Counted from the stretch's first letter, positions 20,074 through 30,828 are shown. The stretch: 64,000 bases of DNA from Dugong dugon (GCA_030035585.1 CM057469.1:66357501-66421500); one strand, 5' to 3'. A program made the numbers and translations. Notes: generated by a model not told the origin, from the letters alone.

Positions 20074-21142
20074 TTCAGTGCGATGGATTGCTTTTATATA
20101 GACTTTCTCACCATGGTCTTGAAACTCCCACCAAATGACTGGGTGGGACTGTGCAAATAAGGTGCTTGTGGTCCACCAAGGGGATTGGATAGCTTGCTAA
20201 TAATGCAAATAAGGTGCATAGCACCCTTGTGGGAGTGGGGCCATTCAACAAGGTGTATGGAACCCTAAAGAGGGAATTGGTCAGTTTTGCCATCCCAATA
20301 GGCTTAAAATGAGCCATCCCAGAGGTGGAAAGGAGGGGGTCGCACTACCACCAAGAAAGAAGAGCTAGGAGTGGAATGCATCCTTTGGACCCAGGGTCCC
20401 TGCGCCGAGAACCTCCTAGACCTAGGAGACACAGAGAGAGCTGTAACACCGGAGACAGCGAGAGACGGCAAGAAGCAGTGGCAGAGAAACCACAGCAGCA
20501 GAATCAGGAGACCAGCAAGAGATGGTGTGGTGGGCTTTCTGGCCCACGGAGAAAGCTGAACACCTTCAGGCAGGAGGCTTGCTGGCAGAGTGGGGTGCTT
20601 CCAGGCACTCGTCCACAGAGCTAGGCTTGCCAACCCGCGAAGCTAGAGAGCTGAGGGCCTTTGGGATAAGTCTTACTGGCCGAGTGGGGTGCTTCTGGGC
20701 ACTTATCAGCAGAGCTAGAAGAGCTTCATATCACTTGCCTGAGCAGGGCAGAGGCTGGGCTGGCCCCAGGGGCTGAGGTACTGATAGCCAGGGAGAGGCT
20801 AGCCTATAAGCACAGCCGAGAAGCTGTCCTGATCGAAGATCTGTATTTTGAATCATTTCTGATCCTAAATGGTCACCTGCTACTTCCTTAATAAACCCCA
20901 TAATCATGAGTATTGTCTGTGAGTTCTGTGTGGTCATTACAACAAATTATTAAATCCAGCAGAGAAGTAGATGGTGCTTTCTGGCTGGTGTCAGAATTTG
21001 TAAAAATGTTGGAGAGAGAAGGTATGTCTGACCTACACCTCATAGGAAATCAGCCTTGGGCTGCTGATGCTGGTAATCATTCTCTCTCCCTCTTGTGAAG
21101 TTAGACGAGGAGGTCAGACACCTCCACCACGTCATTTTTACA
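20074..21142 (+). mobile_element. ERV LTR, family B, sense, with U3 duplication
   Basis: About 1.07 kb inserted in L1M. The promoter-side motif 'tgcaaataaggtgc' occurs twice (near 20151 and 20203). The polyadenylation region is 'cttaataaaccccataatca' (about 20887-20906), followed by R/U5 'tctgtgagttctgtgtgg' and the end 'catttttaca'. A 93-bp imperfect tandem unit ('gagtggggtgcttc' at about 20590 and 20683) is present once in the antisense copy at 29383-30190. The start is approximate, and I could not identify a TSD. Confidence 0.75.
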
Positions 21143-21647
21143 GCTAAAAGAAAACGGATGCTCAAACAAAAACTTGTACACAGATGTTCATAGCAATACT
21201 ATTCATAATCGCCAGAAGGTGGAAACAACCCTACTGTCCATCAACTGATGAAGGGATAAACAAAATGTGGTATATACTTACAATAGAATATTACTCAGCC
21301 GTAACAAGGAATGATGTACTGGTACTTGCTATAACATGGATGAACCTTGAAAAGATTATGCTAAGTGAAAGAAGCCAGACACAAAAGGCCGCATAGTGTA
21401 TGATTCCATTTACATGAAATGTCTAGAATAAGCAAACCCACAGAGACAAAAAGCAGACTAGTGGTTGCCAGGGGCTGGGGGAAAGTGAGATGAGGGGCTG
21501 CTTAATGGGTACTGGTTTCCTCTGGGGAATGATGAAAATGCTCAGGAACTAGATAGCAGTAATGGTTGCACGACATTGTACCTGTACTACACGACACTGA
21601 ATTGTACACTTTCAAATGATTAGAATGAGGAACTTTATGTTATGTGT

Positions 21648-22016
21648 GTTCTTAGGTGCTGTCAAGTCGATTCCTTCTCATAGCAACCCCATGTGACAGA
21701 GTAGAACTGCCCCATAGGGTTTTCTTGGCTGTAACCTTTACCAGGAGCCCTGGTGGTGCAGTGATTAAGCATTTTGGCTACTAACCAAAGTTGGCAGTTC
21801 AAATCCTCCAGCTGCTCCTTGGAAACCCTATGGGACAGTTCTTCCCTGTTCTATAGGGTCACTATGAGTCAGAATCAACCAGATTTGACAGTTAACGGGT
21901 TTAGTTCTGGTTTTTTTGGGTTAATCTTTACAGGAGCAGATTGCCAAAGCTTTCTCCCCTAGAGCCACTGGGTGGGTTTCAACTGCCAAGCTTTCAGTTA
22001 GCAGCCCCAGAGTGCC
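21648..22016 (-). mobile_element. AfroSINE, antisense, host of a nested AfroSINE, exact TSD
   Basis: The left part, 21648-21741, has 'caagtcgattccttctcata'. The right part, 21922-22016, has 'ggagcagattgccaaagctt' and 'ctttcagttagcag'. The outer flank 'tatgttatgtgt' is an exact 12-bp duplication (21636-21647 and 22017-22028), which proves insertion into the L1M tail. Confidence 0.92.
21742..21921 (+). mobile_element. AfroSINE, short form, nested in AfroSINE
   Basis: Sense copy 'caggagccctggtggtgcag' to 'gacagttaacgggtttag' plus a T-rich tail. The junction duplication is 'taacctttac' / 'taatctttac' (21732-21741 and 21922-21931). It is inserted opposite to the host at the same internal site used at 1861 and 45511. 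Confidence 0.92.
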
Positions 22017-22275
22017 TATGTTATGTGTATTGTACCACAATTTTCAAAAAGAGAAAAAAAGGCAAGAGAAGGCAACCGGGTTGTGTAAGACGCCCAGGTT
22101 TGAATCCAGAGGACATGGGCTTATGGCCGACAGCTGACTGAGAGCGTCAGCCTTTCTGAAAGGAGGCTTCTCTGCCACGCCTTTCCCAGCCACAGCTTTC
22201 TCTCCTTCCCACAAACAGCAGCGCTTCTTTCCAAGTAGGCCGTTTTGTTTTTAAGAACTAGCTGGCTGATTCGTC

Positions 22276-25010
22276 TTTTTTTTTTTTTTTTTTTTTTTGG
22301 CTTTGTTTTGTTTTTAATAATATTTTATTGTGGTTTTGGTGAAAGTTTACACAGCAGGTTAAGTTCCCATTTGACAATTTCCACACAAACTGATCAGTGA
22401 CGTTAGTTACATTTTTCACATTATATCAACATCCTCTTTGTGTTCTGGTTGTTCCATTTCCAGTACTCTGGTTTCCCTGCCCCCTCATCTTCTCAGCTTT
22501 GCTTCAGAGTAAATGTTCACCTTTCGGACTCGTACAGATGATTTTGTAATAAAGCACCGATCTAACGGGTAAGAGCCTTTATTTTGTGTGTTACTCTGCT
22601 TTTCTGCCAAAAGGTGAGCTCGGAGGATAGTTTTGTTCAAGGTTTAAAGAGTGTCTCAGGGTAAGAGTCTCAAGGAATCCTCTGGTCTCAGGTGGTCCAG
22701 CTAGTCTGGGCTTTTTTAAGAATTTAAGTTTTATTCTACATTTTTCTCCCATTCTAACTGGGATCATCTATTGCGACCCTGGTCAGACTGGTCAGTGATG
22801 TAGCCAGGCACCATCTACTTCTCCGGTGTCCGGGTAGTTGAGGTCATGGCTCCTGTAGGCCACCAGCCTTGTGGACTTGTTTCTTCTCTAAGATTTTGGT
22901 TACCTTCTTACTCTTTTGCTCCTGATGAGTAGAAACCAATGGCGGCTTGAAAGCTTTTAAGACCCCAGGTGCTTACGCACCTCACTAACGTGCAGAACGT
23001 GAATTTGTGAACTATATTATGCCAATTGACTGAGTTGTCCCATGAGACTATGGTCCTAAGCCTGCACACCCAGAAAATCAATCTCAGAATGTGTTTGGTT
23101 ATGTCTGAGGAGTATCTGTAGTTGTGTCTTCAATTAATATGTATGCCTGCACACACATATCTGTATTTACATGTACATACAGATACTTTGATCTGTTCTC
23201 ACATATGTATACCCCTGCACCCACCCATATATGTATATGCCTGTGTCCATCCATATGTGATCCTAGACTCATTTTTTTGGTTTTTGCTGGAGTTGTTGCC
23301 ATCTTATGTATGTCAAATTCTTTAGTACAGGCATCCTTCTCATGGGTGCTTCTCAGTGACATCATTTACTTTGGTCATGCTGTGTTCTATACACCCACAT
23401 TCAGTGCCACTTTTCCCATTACAAAAAAATAACAAGTCTCTACGACCTAGAGTGTGCTTCCCCTCCCCGCACCCCCCCCCCCCAGTAACCACCAATGAAC
23501 ACTGGTCTCTTTATATATGTCTATTCTTGACTCCTTATACAATTCTTATTTTCTTAAAAAATATTGTATATGTGGTATTATATACAATATTTGTCCCTAT
23601 GTGCTTGCCTTATTTCACTTAGAATTATGCCCTCCAGGTCCACCCATGTTACAATATGTTTTGCCGGCTCATCTTTGTTTTTCATGGTTGCATAGTATTC
23701 CACTATATGTATGTACCATTCTGATGGGCACTTCGTTTGTTTCCATTTTTTTGCTACTGTACTGTGAATAAAGCTGTAATGAACATAGGTGAGCATGTCT
23801 GTTCATGTCACTACTTTTAGATCTCGAGGGTATATACATAGGAGTGGGATTGCTGGATCGTAGGGTAGTTTTATTTCTAGTTTTTTGTGGAAGCACCATG
23901 CCATTTTCCACAGTGGTTGGACCATTTTACAGTCCTACCAGCAATGGATAAGGGTTCCAATCTCCCCACATCCTTGCCAACATTTGTTGTTATTTGTCTT
24001 TTAATCAGTGCCATTTTAGTCAGGGTGAGATGATACCTCAGTGTAGTTTTGATTTGCATCTGTCTAACAGCTAATGATGGTGAGCATCTTTTCAGGTGTA
24101 TGTTGGCTGCCTGGATGTCCTCTTTGGTGAAGGTTCTCTTCATATCATTTGCTCATTTTATAATTGGGTTCTTGGTCTTTTTGTTGTTGAGTTGTTGAAG
24201 TTTTCTACAAATTGAGAGATTAAACCCTTATCAGACATGTTGTTTCGAAGACTTCTTTTCCCAGTATGTAGGTTCAGTTTTTACTCTTTTGATAAACATA
24301 AGTTTTTAATTTTTATGAGATCCCATTTATCTACTTTGTCTTCTTCTATTTGTACATTTGTTATGCTTGTGATCCTATTTTTACAAAAGATTAGGTCCCA
24401 TAGTTTTCTCCTTACATTTTCTTCCAGGAATTTTATAGTTTTAGGTTTAACGTTTAGGTCTTTGATCCATTTTGAGTTAGTTTTTGTGTATAGTGTGACA
24501 TATGGGTCTTGTTTCATTTTTCTGCAAGTGGATATCCGGTTGTGCCAGCACCATTTATTAAAGAGACTGTTTCTGCCCCCATTGAATGCACTTTGATCCC
24601 TTGTTGAAAATCAGTTGTCCATAGATGGCTGGATTTATTTCCAAGTTCTCAGTTCTATTCCACTGGTCTATGTGCCTATCATCAAACCAATACCAGACCG
24701 TTTTGCTTACAGTGACTGTATAGTATGTTTTGATATCACGAGTGTGAGGTGTCCTGCTTTGTCCTTTAATATTGTTTTGGCTACTCAGGGTTTCTTCCGT
24801 TTCCATATGAAGTTGGTCATTAGTTTTTCCATTTCTGTAAAGAATGTTGTTGGGATTTGTATCAGGATTGCATTGTATCTGTAGATCGCTTTAGGCAGAA
24901 TTGACATGTTCACTATATTAAGTCTTCCAATCCATGAGCACAGAATGTCCTTCCATTTATGTAAGTCTCTTTTAGTCTCTTGCAGTAGTGCTGATTAGGT
25001 TTTAAAACTT
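22276..25010 (-). mobile_element. L1 LINE, 5'-truncated, antisense, 2.7 kb
   Basis: The longest L1 in the window. On the plus strand it starts with a 23-base T-run (the reversed poly(A) tail) and 'aataatattttattgtggtt' (reversed polyadenylation signal). The roughly 1.25-kb afrothere-type 3' UTR follows, then decayed ORF2 up to about 25000. The 3' UTR contains 'agccaggcaccatctacttc' and 'gcttttaagaccccagg', the complements of phrases in the sense 3' UTRs at 10.1 and 39.0 kb. No TSD was confirmed. Confidence 0.92.
23578..24990 (-). pseudogene. L1 ORF2 C-terminal remnant
   Basis: Decayed C-terminal third of L1 ORF2p, the endonuclease/reverse transcriptase of L1. Reading 5' to 3' on the minus strand, fragments include '[20 protein letters not shown]' (24558-24806), 'DLNVKPKTIKFLEENV' (24281-24517), '[20 protein letters not shown]' leading into the C-terminal cysteine-rich region (23877-24143) and 'KKWKQTKCPSEW' near the end (23578-23796). 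The pieces lie in different frames with stops between them, and the RT palm is missing through 5' truncation. It is non-functional. Confidence 0.9.
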
Positions 25011-25421
25011 CCGTCTCTAACTTTTTTAATCACAGTGAAAAGACCTTTGCAAAGTGTGTATTGTCCTGATGTCTTACGCAAAGGAACTAAAGACAAACTG
25101 CCTTTTACTGATCAAAACAAGTCATTGTCGGATCTATCCAGAAATGGTTTACTTCCTTGTTTAAGTACAAGCTTGTAATTAGGTACAAGCCAAAGAAGTT
25201 TCAGGTAGAACCATTTGAGGGCCACAGATTAGAACATTAAGCCTGTTGGGGTGACCATCTCTCAGGACTCACACTTGAGGGAATGACTGAGAAAGGAAAG
25301 ATGGTTTTGTGTACCATGACCAAAATCAACAGAGTTTCCCCACTTTTAAATATTGGGTAACCTTCACTGTGCATGTGGATAAATAAATACATACATCATT
25401 ACATTGTGCATTCCCAGGAAT
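25011..25421. other. Unannotated stretch
   Basis: Nothing recognised between the L1 5' truncation point and the next AfroSINE. The first bases may still be L1 flank. Confidence 0.3.
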
Positions 25422-25632
25422 CCAACCACCAGTTGTTGGTGGGTCGATTCTGACTCATGGTTACCCCATGTGTGTCAGAGTAGAACTGAGCTCCATAGAG
25501 GTTTCAGTGGCTGATATTTTGGAAGCAGATTGCCGGGCCTTTCTTCCAATGCACCTGTGAATGGTTTTGAACCTTTAACTTTTCGGTTAGCAGCCAAGCA
25601 CTTTAACCATTTACACCACCCAGGGACTCCTC
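25422..25632 (-). mobile_element. AfroSINE, 'CCTGGGTGG' subfamily, with TSD
   Basis: Antisense copy with 'gggtcgattctgactcatgg', 'ggctgatattttggaagcag' and the head complement 'cacccagggactcc'. The flanks are the exact 9-bp 'cccaggaat' (25413-25421 and 25633-25641). Confidence 0.92.
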
Positions 25633-25686
25633 CCCAGGAATAGAAACATCTAATGTCTTGTCTGTGGAAAACATAAAAAATTCTTT

Positions 25687-25727
25687 CACACACACACACA
25701 CACGCACACACACACACACACACACAA
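25687..25727. repeat. (CA)n microsatellite
   Basis: About 20 CA units with one CG interruption. Confidence 0.97.
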
Positions 25728-25759
25728 ACATACAATCTTGGGTTTCCTATAGATTTCGA

Positions 25760-26947
25760 AGTCAAAACAACATCTAAGCTTACTATTTCAAAACCAAATT
25801 AGAGAATTTTTTTCTTTTTTATGACAGGAAACTATCCTAAAAATGATACCCTGTTTCCTGAAAAGGACAAGTAAATTCCACACATTCCCATGCTTAGTTT
25901 ACCACAGCCCGAGGGCCACAATTCCCACATCTTAGTCACATCCGTGTGTGCTGCAGTTTCTCATTTGAACATAAGCATGCTTTATATTCTGAGGTCCTCC
26001 TCGATGCTTTCAGCAATACCCTTTACATAAAGGATTCGACAGGCTAAAATATATGAAACATGAATACTTGAGAAAGGTTTATATGATCCCAATCTACTTT
26101 GATTTTACTAAAGCATCACTGTTGAATAACCAAAAGGCTTTCAAAAAAACTCCAGTCTGATTTTGTATTATTAATCTCAACATCCGCTCCTAACAGTGCT
26201 CTTCCAGTGTCTCTGGAAACATGATGTTATCCTTTTTCCTTTCTAATCTACAAGCAGCCGTGAATTGACACAAGACGCAGACTTGGCTCCTTTAGGATTT
26301 CTTAAGCTAAAATGAGAAGGGGAGGGAAGAAGCAGCACCTAAAGCAGCATTACCCAAACTGCATCCCCTGAAACACCCATCGCATGAGACAGTCCTTGGC
26401 AGGTAATTGCTATGTACAATCTCCCCCTTTTGGGGGTCAAAAGTCCACATAGTCAAGACTCCCAAAGTCTCAGAGCCTTTATTTGGCTCCACATTCCCCA
26501 TACTTACTTGACCATTCCTTTTTTCTAGTAACATAATTAACATTCCACAGACACCTTGGACATTGCTGTTCTGGTCAGTTCTGCTAAGTTGATGGCACCT
26601 GGTACTCTGGACAAGAATGGTTTGAGTCAAGAAACATCCTGGGTTTCAAGATGTTTTAATTTTGCAGAGTAATGATATCCCCACACCAGCAGAAAGCCCA
26701 TTTGTCAGTCTTTCCTGTCCCTTATCCGGTTTCTGACCTGTTAGTACTGACAAGACCTTTTGATAGAAAATGTTCAGTCTGAGACACAGGACATATGGCC
26801 TGACAATGACTACCACGATTTCATTTTTGGTATGTCCCGAGGGGGTTACCAAAAATGTCATTACAAAGAAAGGAAGGCACCCACATTTTCAACCTGCACA
26901 TTCCTGGCACGGAACACACCCATATCCCTGCCTGTCACCATAGTTGT
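25760..26947. other. Unannotated stretch
   Basis: No gene found; small opposed ORFs at 26307-26993 have no recognised domain. 'cattacccaaactgcatccc' near 26346 resembles the end of a hAT-type MER element, but I could not find its partner terminus. The base composition is ordinary. Confidence 0.3.
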
Positions 26948-27195
26948 GAAAAGCTTGAGCTCTGGAGTTTCACTCCTTGGATTCAAATCCTAGGCTCCAC
27001 TATTTTGTAGCTATGTTACCTGCTTCCCCACTCTGAGCCTCAATTTTTTCATCTGTAAAATAGGAAAATAAAATTACCTCCTTTTAAAGAAAAGATTTAA
27101 TAACAAAAGAAAAAAAAAAGATAAAAAACAACAATGCACGTAAGGCACTTAGAATGCTTATACTTGGAAGTTAATAAATGTTGATGCTATTATTT
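26948..27195 (+). repeat. MIR SINE, sense
   Basis: 'gagctctggagtttcactcc', 'ttggattcaaatcctaggct', 'tttcatctgtaaaataggaa' and 'aggcacttagaatgc' follow the MIR consensus order. A purine-rich expansion (about 27085-27130) interrupts the 3' half. Confidence 0.85.
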
Positions 27196-27321
27196 CTCAT
27201 TCTTCTGACCCCTCCTTAGCTAATGTAGTTGTAATAGTTAGAACAGAGGAAACGGAAACCCTGGTGAAAGAGGAAGGGCGTCTGTGGATGGTTTACGCGT
27301 ATGAGGTAGAGAGGCTGGTGT

Positions 27322-27508
27322 TGTCGGCAGTTGCTGTCGGGTAGATTCCAACTCACGGCGACCCCATGTGTTACAGAGTAGAACTGATCCATGGGGTTTT
27401 CTTGGCTGTAATCTTAACGGAAGCTGATTGCCAGGCCTTTTCTTCTGCAGTATCGCTGGGTGGGTTTGAACCGCGAAACTTTAGGTTAGTAGATGAGTAC
27501 AAACCACA
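27322..27508 (-). mobile_element. AfroSINE, antisense
   Basis: 'gtagattccaactcacggcg', 'gtagaactgatccatggggt', 'ggctgtaatcttaacggaag' and 'ctgggtgggtttgaaccgcg'. The tRNA-like head is degraded after 27490. This is the ttcttggctgtaatc variant, also seen at 38152. Confidence 0.85.
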
Positions 27509-27959
27509 GAGATCAGTGCTTCTGCTACTAGCAAAATGACAGGCGAGTCCCAAACTGAAAAGATTAGAAAATATTGATCTAAGGAACAGGAGTCCATTGA
27601 GAGCCTGCCTAGAATGATTCGATACTGATAATGCCAGAGCCCTGGGTTCAAGCCTGGTGGGATGCAGCCACCTGAACAAAAAGGCTGACTCTATCACTAA
27701 CAGAGGGTATGGAGTTGATGGACTAACACAAGTTCAGTCACCACGGGGGCCACATTGCCCCAATGCTGGACATACTTCCCATCAATTGTGGGGGCAATTG
27801 GATCTGAGCCCCTTAACTTATTTGATGGAAGAAGCAGATGCTCAATAAGTATTTGTTGAATAAATGAATGTTTGAATGAAGGGGAATTAAACACACACAG
27901 GAGTCACTGAGGGTGAGAAGGCAGAGAAACTATCAGTATTTAAGTAATTTCTGTTCATC
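27509..27959. other. Mostly unannotated; L2 tail at the end
   Basis: About 27835-27890 reads 'gctcaataagtatttgttga' plus 'ataaatgaatg', the sense 3' tail of L2 or MIR-type elements. The rest is unassigned. Confidence 0.45.
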
Positions 27960-27967
27960 CTTAAGGA

Positions 27968-28471
27968 CAGGGGAAACCCTGGTGGCACAGTGGTTAAGAG
28001 TTTGGCTGCTAACCAAAAGGCTGGCAGTTTGAATCCACCAGGCACTCCTTGGAAAGCCTATGGGGGTCCTATAGGGTCGCTGTGAGTTGGAATCCACTCG
28101 ACAGCAGTGGGTTTTGTTTTTTAGGTTTAAGGACAGGAGTTGGGTAAACCTTTTCCCTGAAGGGCCAGATGATAAATATTTTAGGGTTTGCAGGCTATCT
28201 ATACAGTCTGTTGCAACTACTCAACTCTCTGGTGTAGAGCAAAAGGAGCCATAAACAACAAATAAATGAACGGGCATGGCTGTTTTCCAGTAAAGGACAA
28301 TATAAGGACACTGAAATTTGAATACTTTTATAATTTTTCCATGTGACAAAAAATATTCTTTTGATTTTTTTTCAATCCTTTACATATGTAGAAATCATTC
28401 TTAGCTCACAAGCCAATGAAAGACAAGTGGCAGCCAGATTTGGCCCTTGGGCTGTAGTTTGCCGACCCCTG
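27968..28471. mobile_element. hAT-Charlie-type DNA transposon relic, split by an AfroSINE
   Basis: The left end (copied on both sides of the AfroSINE) is 'caggagttgggtaaac' at 28134, and the right end is 'gtttgccgacccctg' at 28457-28471, together an inverted repeat. The 8-bp flanks 'cttaagga' (27960-27967) and 'ctttagga' (28472-28479) match at 7 of 8 positions, the TSD length of hAT elements. Internal phrases ('ccagatgataaatattttag', 'cagatttggcccttgggctg') fit a common mammalian MER element. It is non-coding. Confidence 0.82.
27972..28126 (+). mobile_element. AfroSINE, short form, with exact TSD
   Basis: Sense short form ('gaaaccctggtggcacagtg' to 'actcgacagcagtgggtttt'). The flank 'ttaaggacagg' is an exact 11-bp duplication (27961-27971 and 28127-28137). 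It landed on the terminus of a hAT relic, duplicating the first bases of that element. Confidence 0.95.
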
Positions 28472-28514
28472 CTTTAGGATATGATCAGGGACAAGCAGAT
28501 AAGGAAGCAGGGAG

Positions 28515-28660
28515 ACAAACTATTTATTGACCATCTACTGTGTGCCAGGGACTGTGCCACCTGCTGCTGAGGATACAGCAGGGAACAAAATAGGCAAAGT
28601 CCTCGCCCTTAGGAAGCACATGTTCTAAGTGGGAGAATCAGACACTAGAGAAGGTCATTT
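28515..28660 (-). repeat. L2 LINE 3' fragment, antisense
   Basis: 'tattgaccatctactgtgtg' and 'ccagggactgtgcc', then 'gaggatacagcagggaac', match the common antisense L2 terminal block. Confidence 0.65.
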
Positions 28661-28754
28661 CAGATTGAGTACTTGGGGTAGGGGAAATTAACAGAGCAAT
28701 GGGACAGAAATGCAGGAGAGGCTATTTCAGAGAGGCAAGGGGCTCAATGCTTCC

Positions 28755-28925
28755 ACATATGTGATCACCCATGTTTAAGTCACGTAACACCCTCCGGAGT
28801 ATCATCTCCATTTCAGGGACGGGAAAGCTGATATTTAGGGCAATTAAGTGACATGTCTGAAGTCTCACCACTGGCAATTGGAGAAACTAGGCCACAAGTT
28901 CAAGTTCTCTGTCTCCAAGCCTAGC
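28755..28925 (-). repeat. MIR SINE, antisense
   Basis: 'catctccatttcagggacgg', 'gggcaattaagtgacatgtc' and 'gtctcaccactggcaa' follow the antisense MIR order. Confidence 0.75.
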
Positions 28926-28964
28926 CCTGTGGTGTGTGGAGTGGTTCCATGCTTAACTTTTCAA

Positions 28965-29085
28965 GGTCTCAGTTTTGCAGATGGAAAATCAGGATAATTA
29001 TCAGGATGGTTGTGAACATTATGTAAGAACCATATGAATGCACCAATCAGCAGTGCCTGGCACACAGTAGATATTCCATGGATGT
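28965..29085 (+). repeat. MIR SINE 3' half, sense
   Basis: 'ctcagttttgcagatggaaa', 'aggatggttgtgaacattat' and 'agtgcctggcacacagtaga' are the sense MIR 3' half. Confidence 0.75.
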
Positions 29086-29242
29086 CTTGAATCTATTCCA
29101 CTTTTTCCCAAATAATCCTGGTCATCAGCTTTACCTGCAGCAGCATCTAGTCCTTGACTAAAATAGGCCCAATCTCTGCCTCCCCAGTTGGCACTATCTA
29201 CATGTTAATTATTATTCTAATTAATTTGAAGTGCTAACAGCA

Positions 29243-30240
29243 CAAAACCCATTGCCATCTAGTCAACCCCAACTCATGGCAGCCCCAGAGTAGAGCTGTG
29301 CTCCGTAAGTTTTTCAATGGCTGATTTTTCAGTAGTTTGACAGGCCTTGCTTCCAAGGTGCCTCTGGGTGGACTTGAACCTCTGTAAAAACAAGGTGGGA
29401 GTGGCATCTGACCTCCTCTAACTTCACAAGGGGGAAAGAGAATCAAAATCAACAGCCCAAGGCTGATTCCTCTGAGGCAGAGGTCAGACATGCCTCCTTT
29501 CTCCGCCATCTTTACCAATTCTGACACCAGCTGTCCCTCCCACGGCACTCTCTACTTCTCTGCTGGTTCAATAATTCATTGCAATGGCCACGCAGAACTC
29601 ACAGACCATACTTATGATTATGGGGTTTACTAGGGAAGCAACAGGTTACAATTCAGGCTCAGGAACGCTCAGGAGATAGCTCTTCCATCAAGACAACCCC
29701 TTTTCAGCTGTGCTTGCAGGCGCACCTCCCTCTGGCCCTCAACCTCTACCCTGCTCAGGCAAGTGTTACAAAGCTCTTTTAGCTCTGCCAATACGTGCCC
29801 AGAGGCACTCCACTCCGCCAGCAAGCCTCCTGCCCAAAGGCACTCAGCTTTCTCGCTCCGTGGGCCGGGGAGCCCACCACGCCGTCTCCTGCTATCATTT
29901 CTCTGCCACCGCTTCTCTTTCTGTCTCTTGGCTCCAGGAGCTTCTCAGCACAGGGATTCGAGGTCCAAAGGAGGTGCTCTCCACTCCTGGCTGTTCTTCC
30001 TTGGTGGTGGTGGGATCCTCTCTTTCCTGGCTCTGGGGCAGCTCATTTGAAGCCCAGCGGGATGGCAAAATTGACCAATCCCCTTGGTGGGCCACAATTA
30101 TCTTATTTGCATAGTCCCACCCAATCACTTGGATTTGAATTACAAGACCATGGTTAGAAAGGCCACACAAAAGCAATCAACTGCTCCACAACCTCTAACT
30201 TCTGGTTAGTGGCTGAGTGCATTAACTGTTTGTACCACCC
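29243..30240 (-). mobile_element. AfroSINE, 'CCTGGGTGG' subfamily, split by an LTR
   Basis: The left part, 29243-29382, has 'ggctgatttttcagtagttt' and 'ctctgggtggacttgaacct'. The right part, about 30196-30240, has 'taacttctggttagtggctg' and 'accacccagagga'. Removing the LTR and one copy of 'acctc' gives an uninterrupted SINE. Confidence 0.88.
29383..30190 (-). mobile_element. ERV solo LTR, family B, antisense, with TSD
   Basis: 808-bp LTR starting 'tgtaaaaacaaggtgg' and ending 'ctgctccaca'. The exact 5-bp flanks are 'acctc' (29378-29382 and 30191-30195). On the minus strand the polyadenylation block 'agtaaaccccataatcataa' and the end of U5 are clear. It carries a single copy of the U3 unit that is doubled at 20.59-20.77 kb. 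It contains a 134-codon plus-strand ORF (29710-30114), which is a by-product and not a gene. Confidence 0.88.
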
Positions 30241-30242
30241 AG

Positions 30243-30540
30243 AGGACAGTGGTGGTTCAGGGGTAGAATTCTCATCTTCCATGCAGCGAACTCGAGTTTG
30301 ATTCTTGGCCCATGGACCTCAAGCACAGCCACCACTTGTTTGTCAGTGGAGGCTTGTGTGGTGCTATGATGCGGACTAGGTTTCAGCAGAGCTTCCAGGC
30401 CAAGACAGACTAGGAAAAAAGGTCTGGCAATCCACTTCTGATAATCAGCCAATTAAAACCCTATGGATCTCAATAATCTAATCCCATTGTGCATAGAGTT
30501 GCAGTGGGTCATGGGCAACTTGACAGCAGCTAACAATAAC
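30243..30540 (+). mobile_element. tRNA-Gly-headed SINE with RTE body and tail
   Basis: The head 'cagtggtggttcaggggtag' then 'aattctcatcttccatgc' corresponds to a tRNA-Gly(GCC) gene, with the B-box-like region 'gagtttgattc' mutated. The body 'tttgtcagtggaggcttgtg', 'agcagagcttccag' and 'caagacagactaggaa' resembles the RTE 5' region (compare 33170-33370). The end, 'cagcagctaacaataac', is RTE-like. It cannot be a tRNA gene: the body continues directly and the stem positions are mutated. Confidence 0.83.
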
Positions 30541-30828
30541 AAAATAGCACAGGCTTTGTAAACTAAGATTGGAAGGCTGCTGGGATAGGTTTAATGCTGT
30601 AGATTCAATCTTACAAAACAAGGCAACCAAATTTGGGGATTGTCATGCCTAATCAGAGCTCTAGGCACATCCTTGGAAATGGCCTTGTGACAAGGGGTTT
30701 TTATTTGAAAATTGTAAACAGAAATTAAAAAACCTCTCAGATTTCAATGTCAGTAATATTCTTATGTCACAATTTTCTACATTTGCCTTGTATTTAACAA
30801 AACTTAACAGGAGATGTGTTTGGAAAGC

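Larger units (their letters stand above)
20012..22065 (+). mobile_element. Old L1 (L1M) 3' end, multiply interrupted
   Basis: Three surviving blocks form one sense L1M end. 20012-20073 reads 'acatagaattatgatatgac' and 'caactcctaggtatag'. 21143-21647 includes a 70-codon ORF2 C-terminal piece (21184-21396) with 'RWKQPYCPSTDEGINKMWY'. 22017-22065 is the A-rich tail. Insertions are a family B LTR and an AfroSINE pair. The ORF2 remnant stops at 21394. Confidence 0.9.

Noticed and set aside
29710..30157. Overlapping plus-strand ORFs of 95-134 codons
   Set aside because: They lie wholly inside an antisense ERV LTR, which has no coding function in that orientation.
30243..30320. Possible tRNA-Gly gene
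   Set aside because: The head carries mutations in the stem and B-box regions, and it continues directly into an RTE-like SINE body shared with four other loci. It is a SINE head, not a functional tRNA gene.
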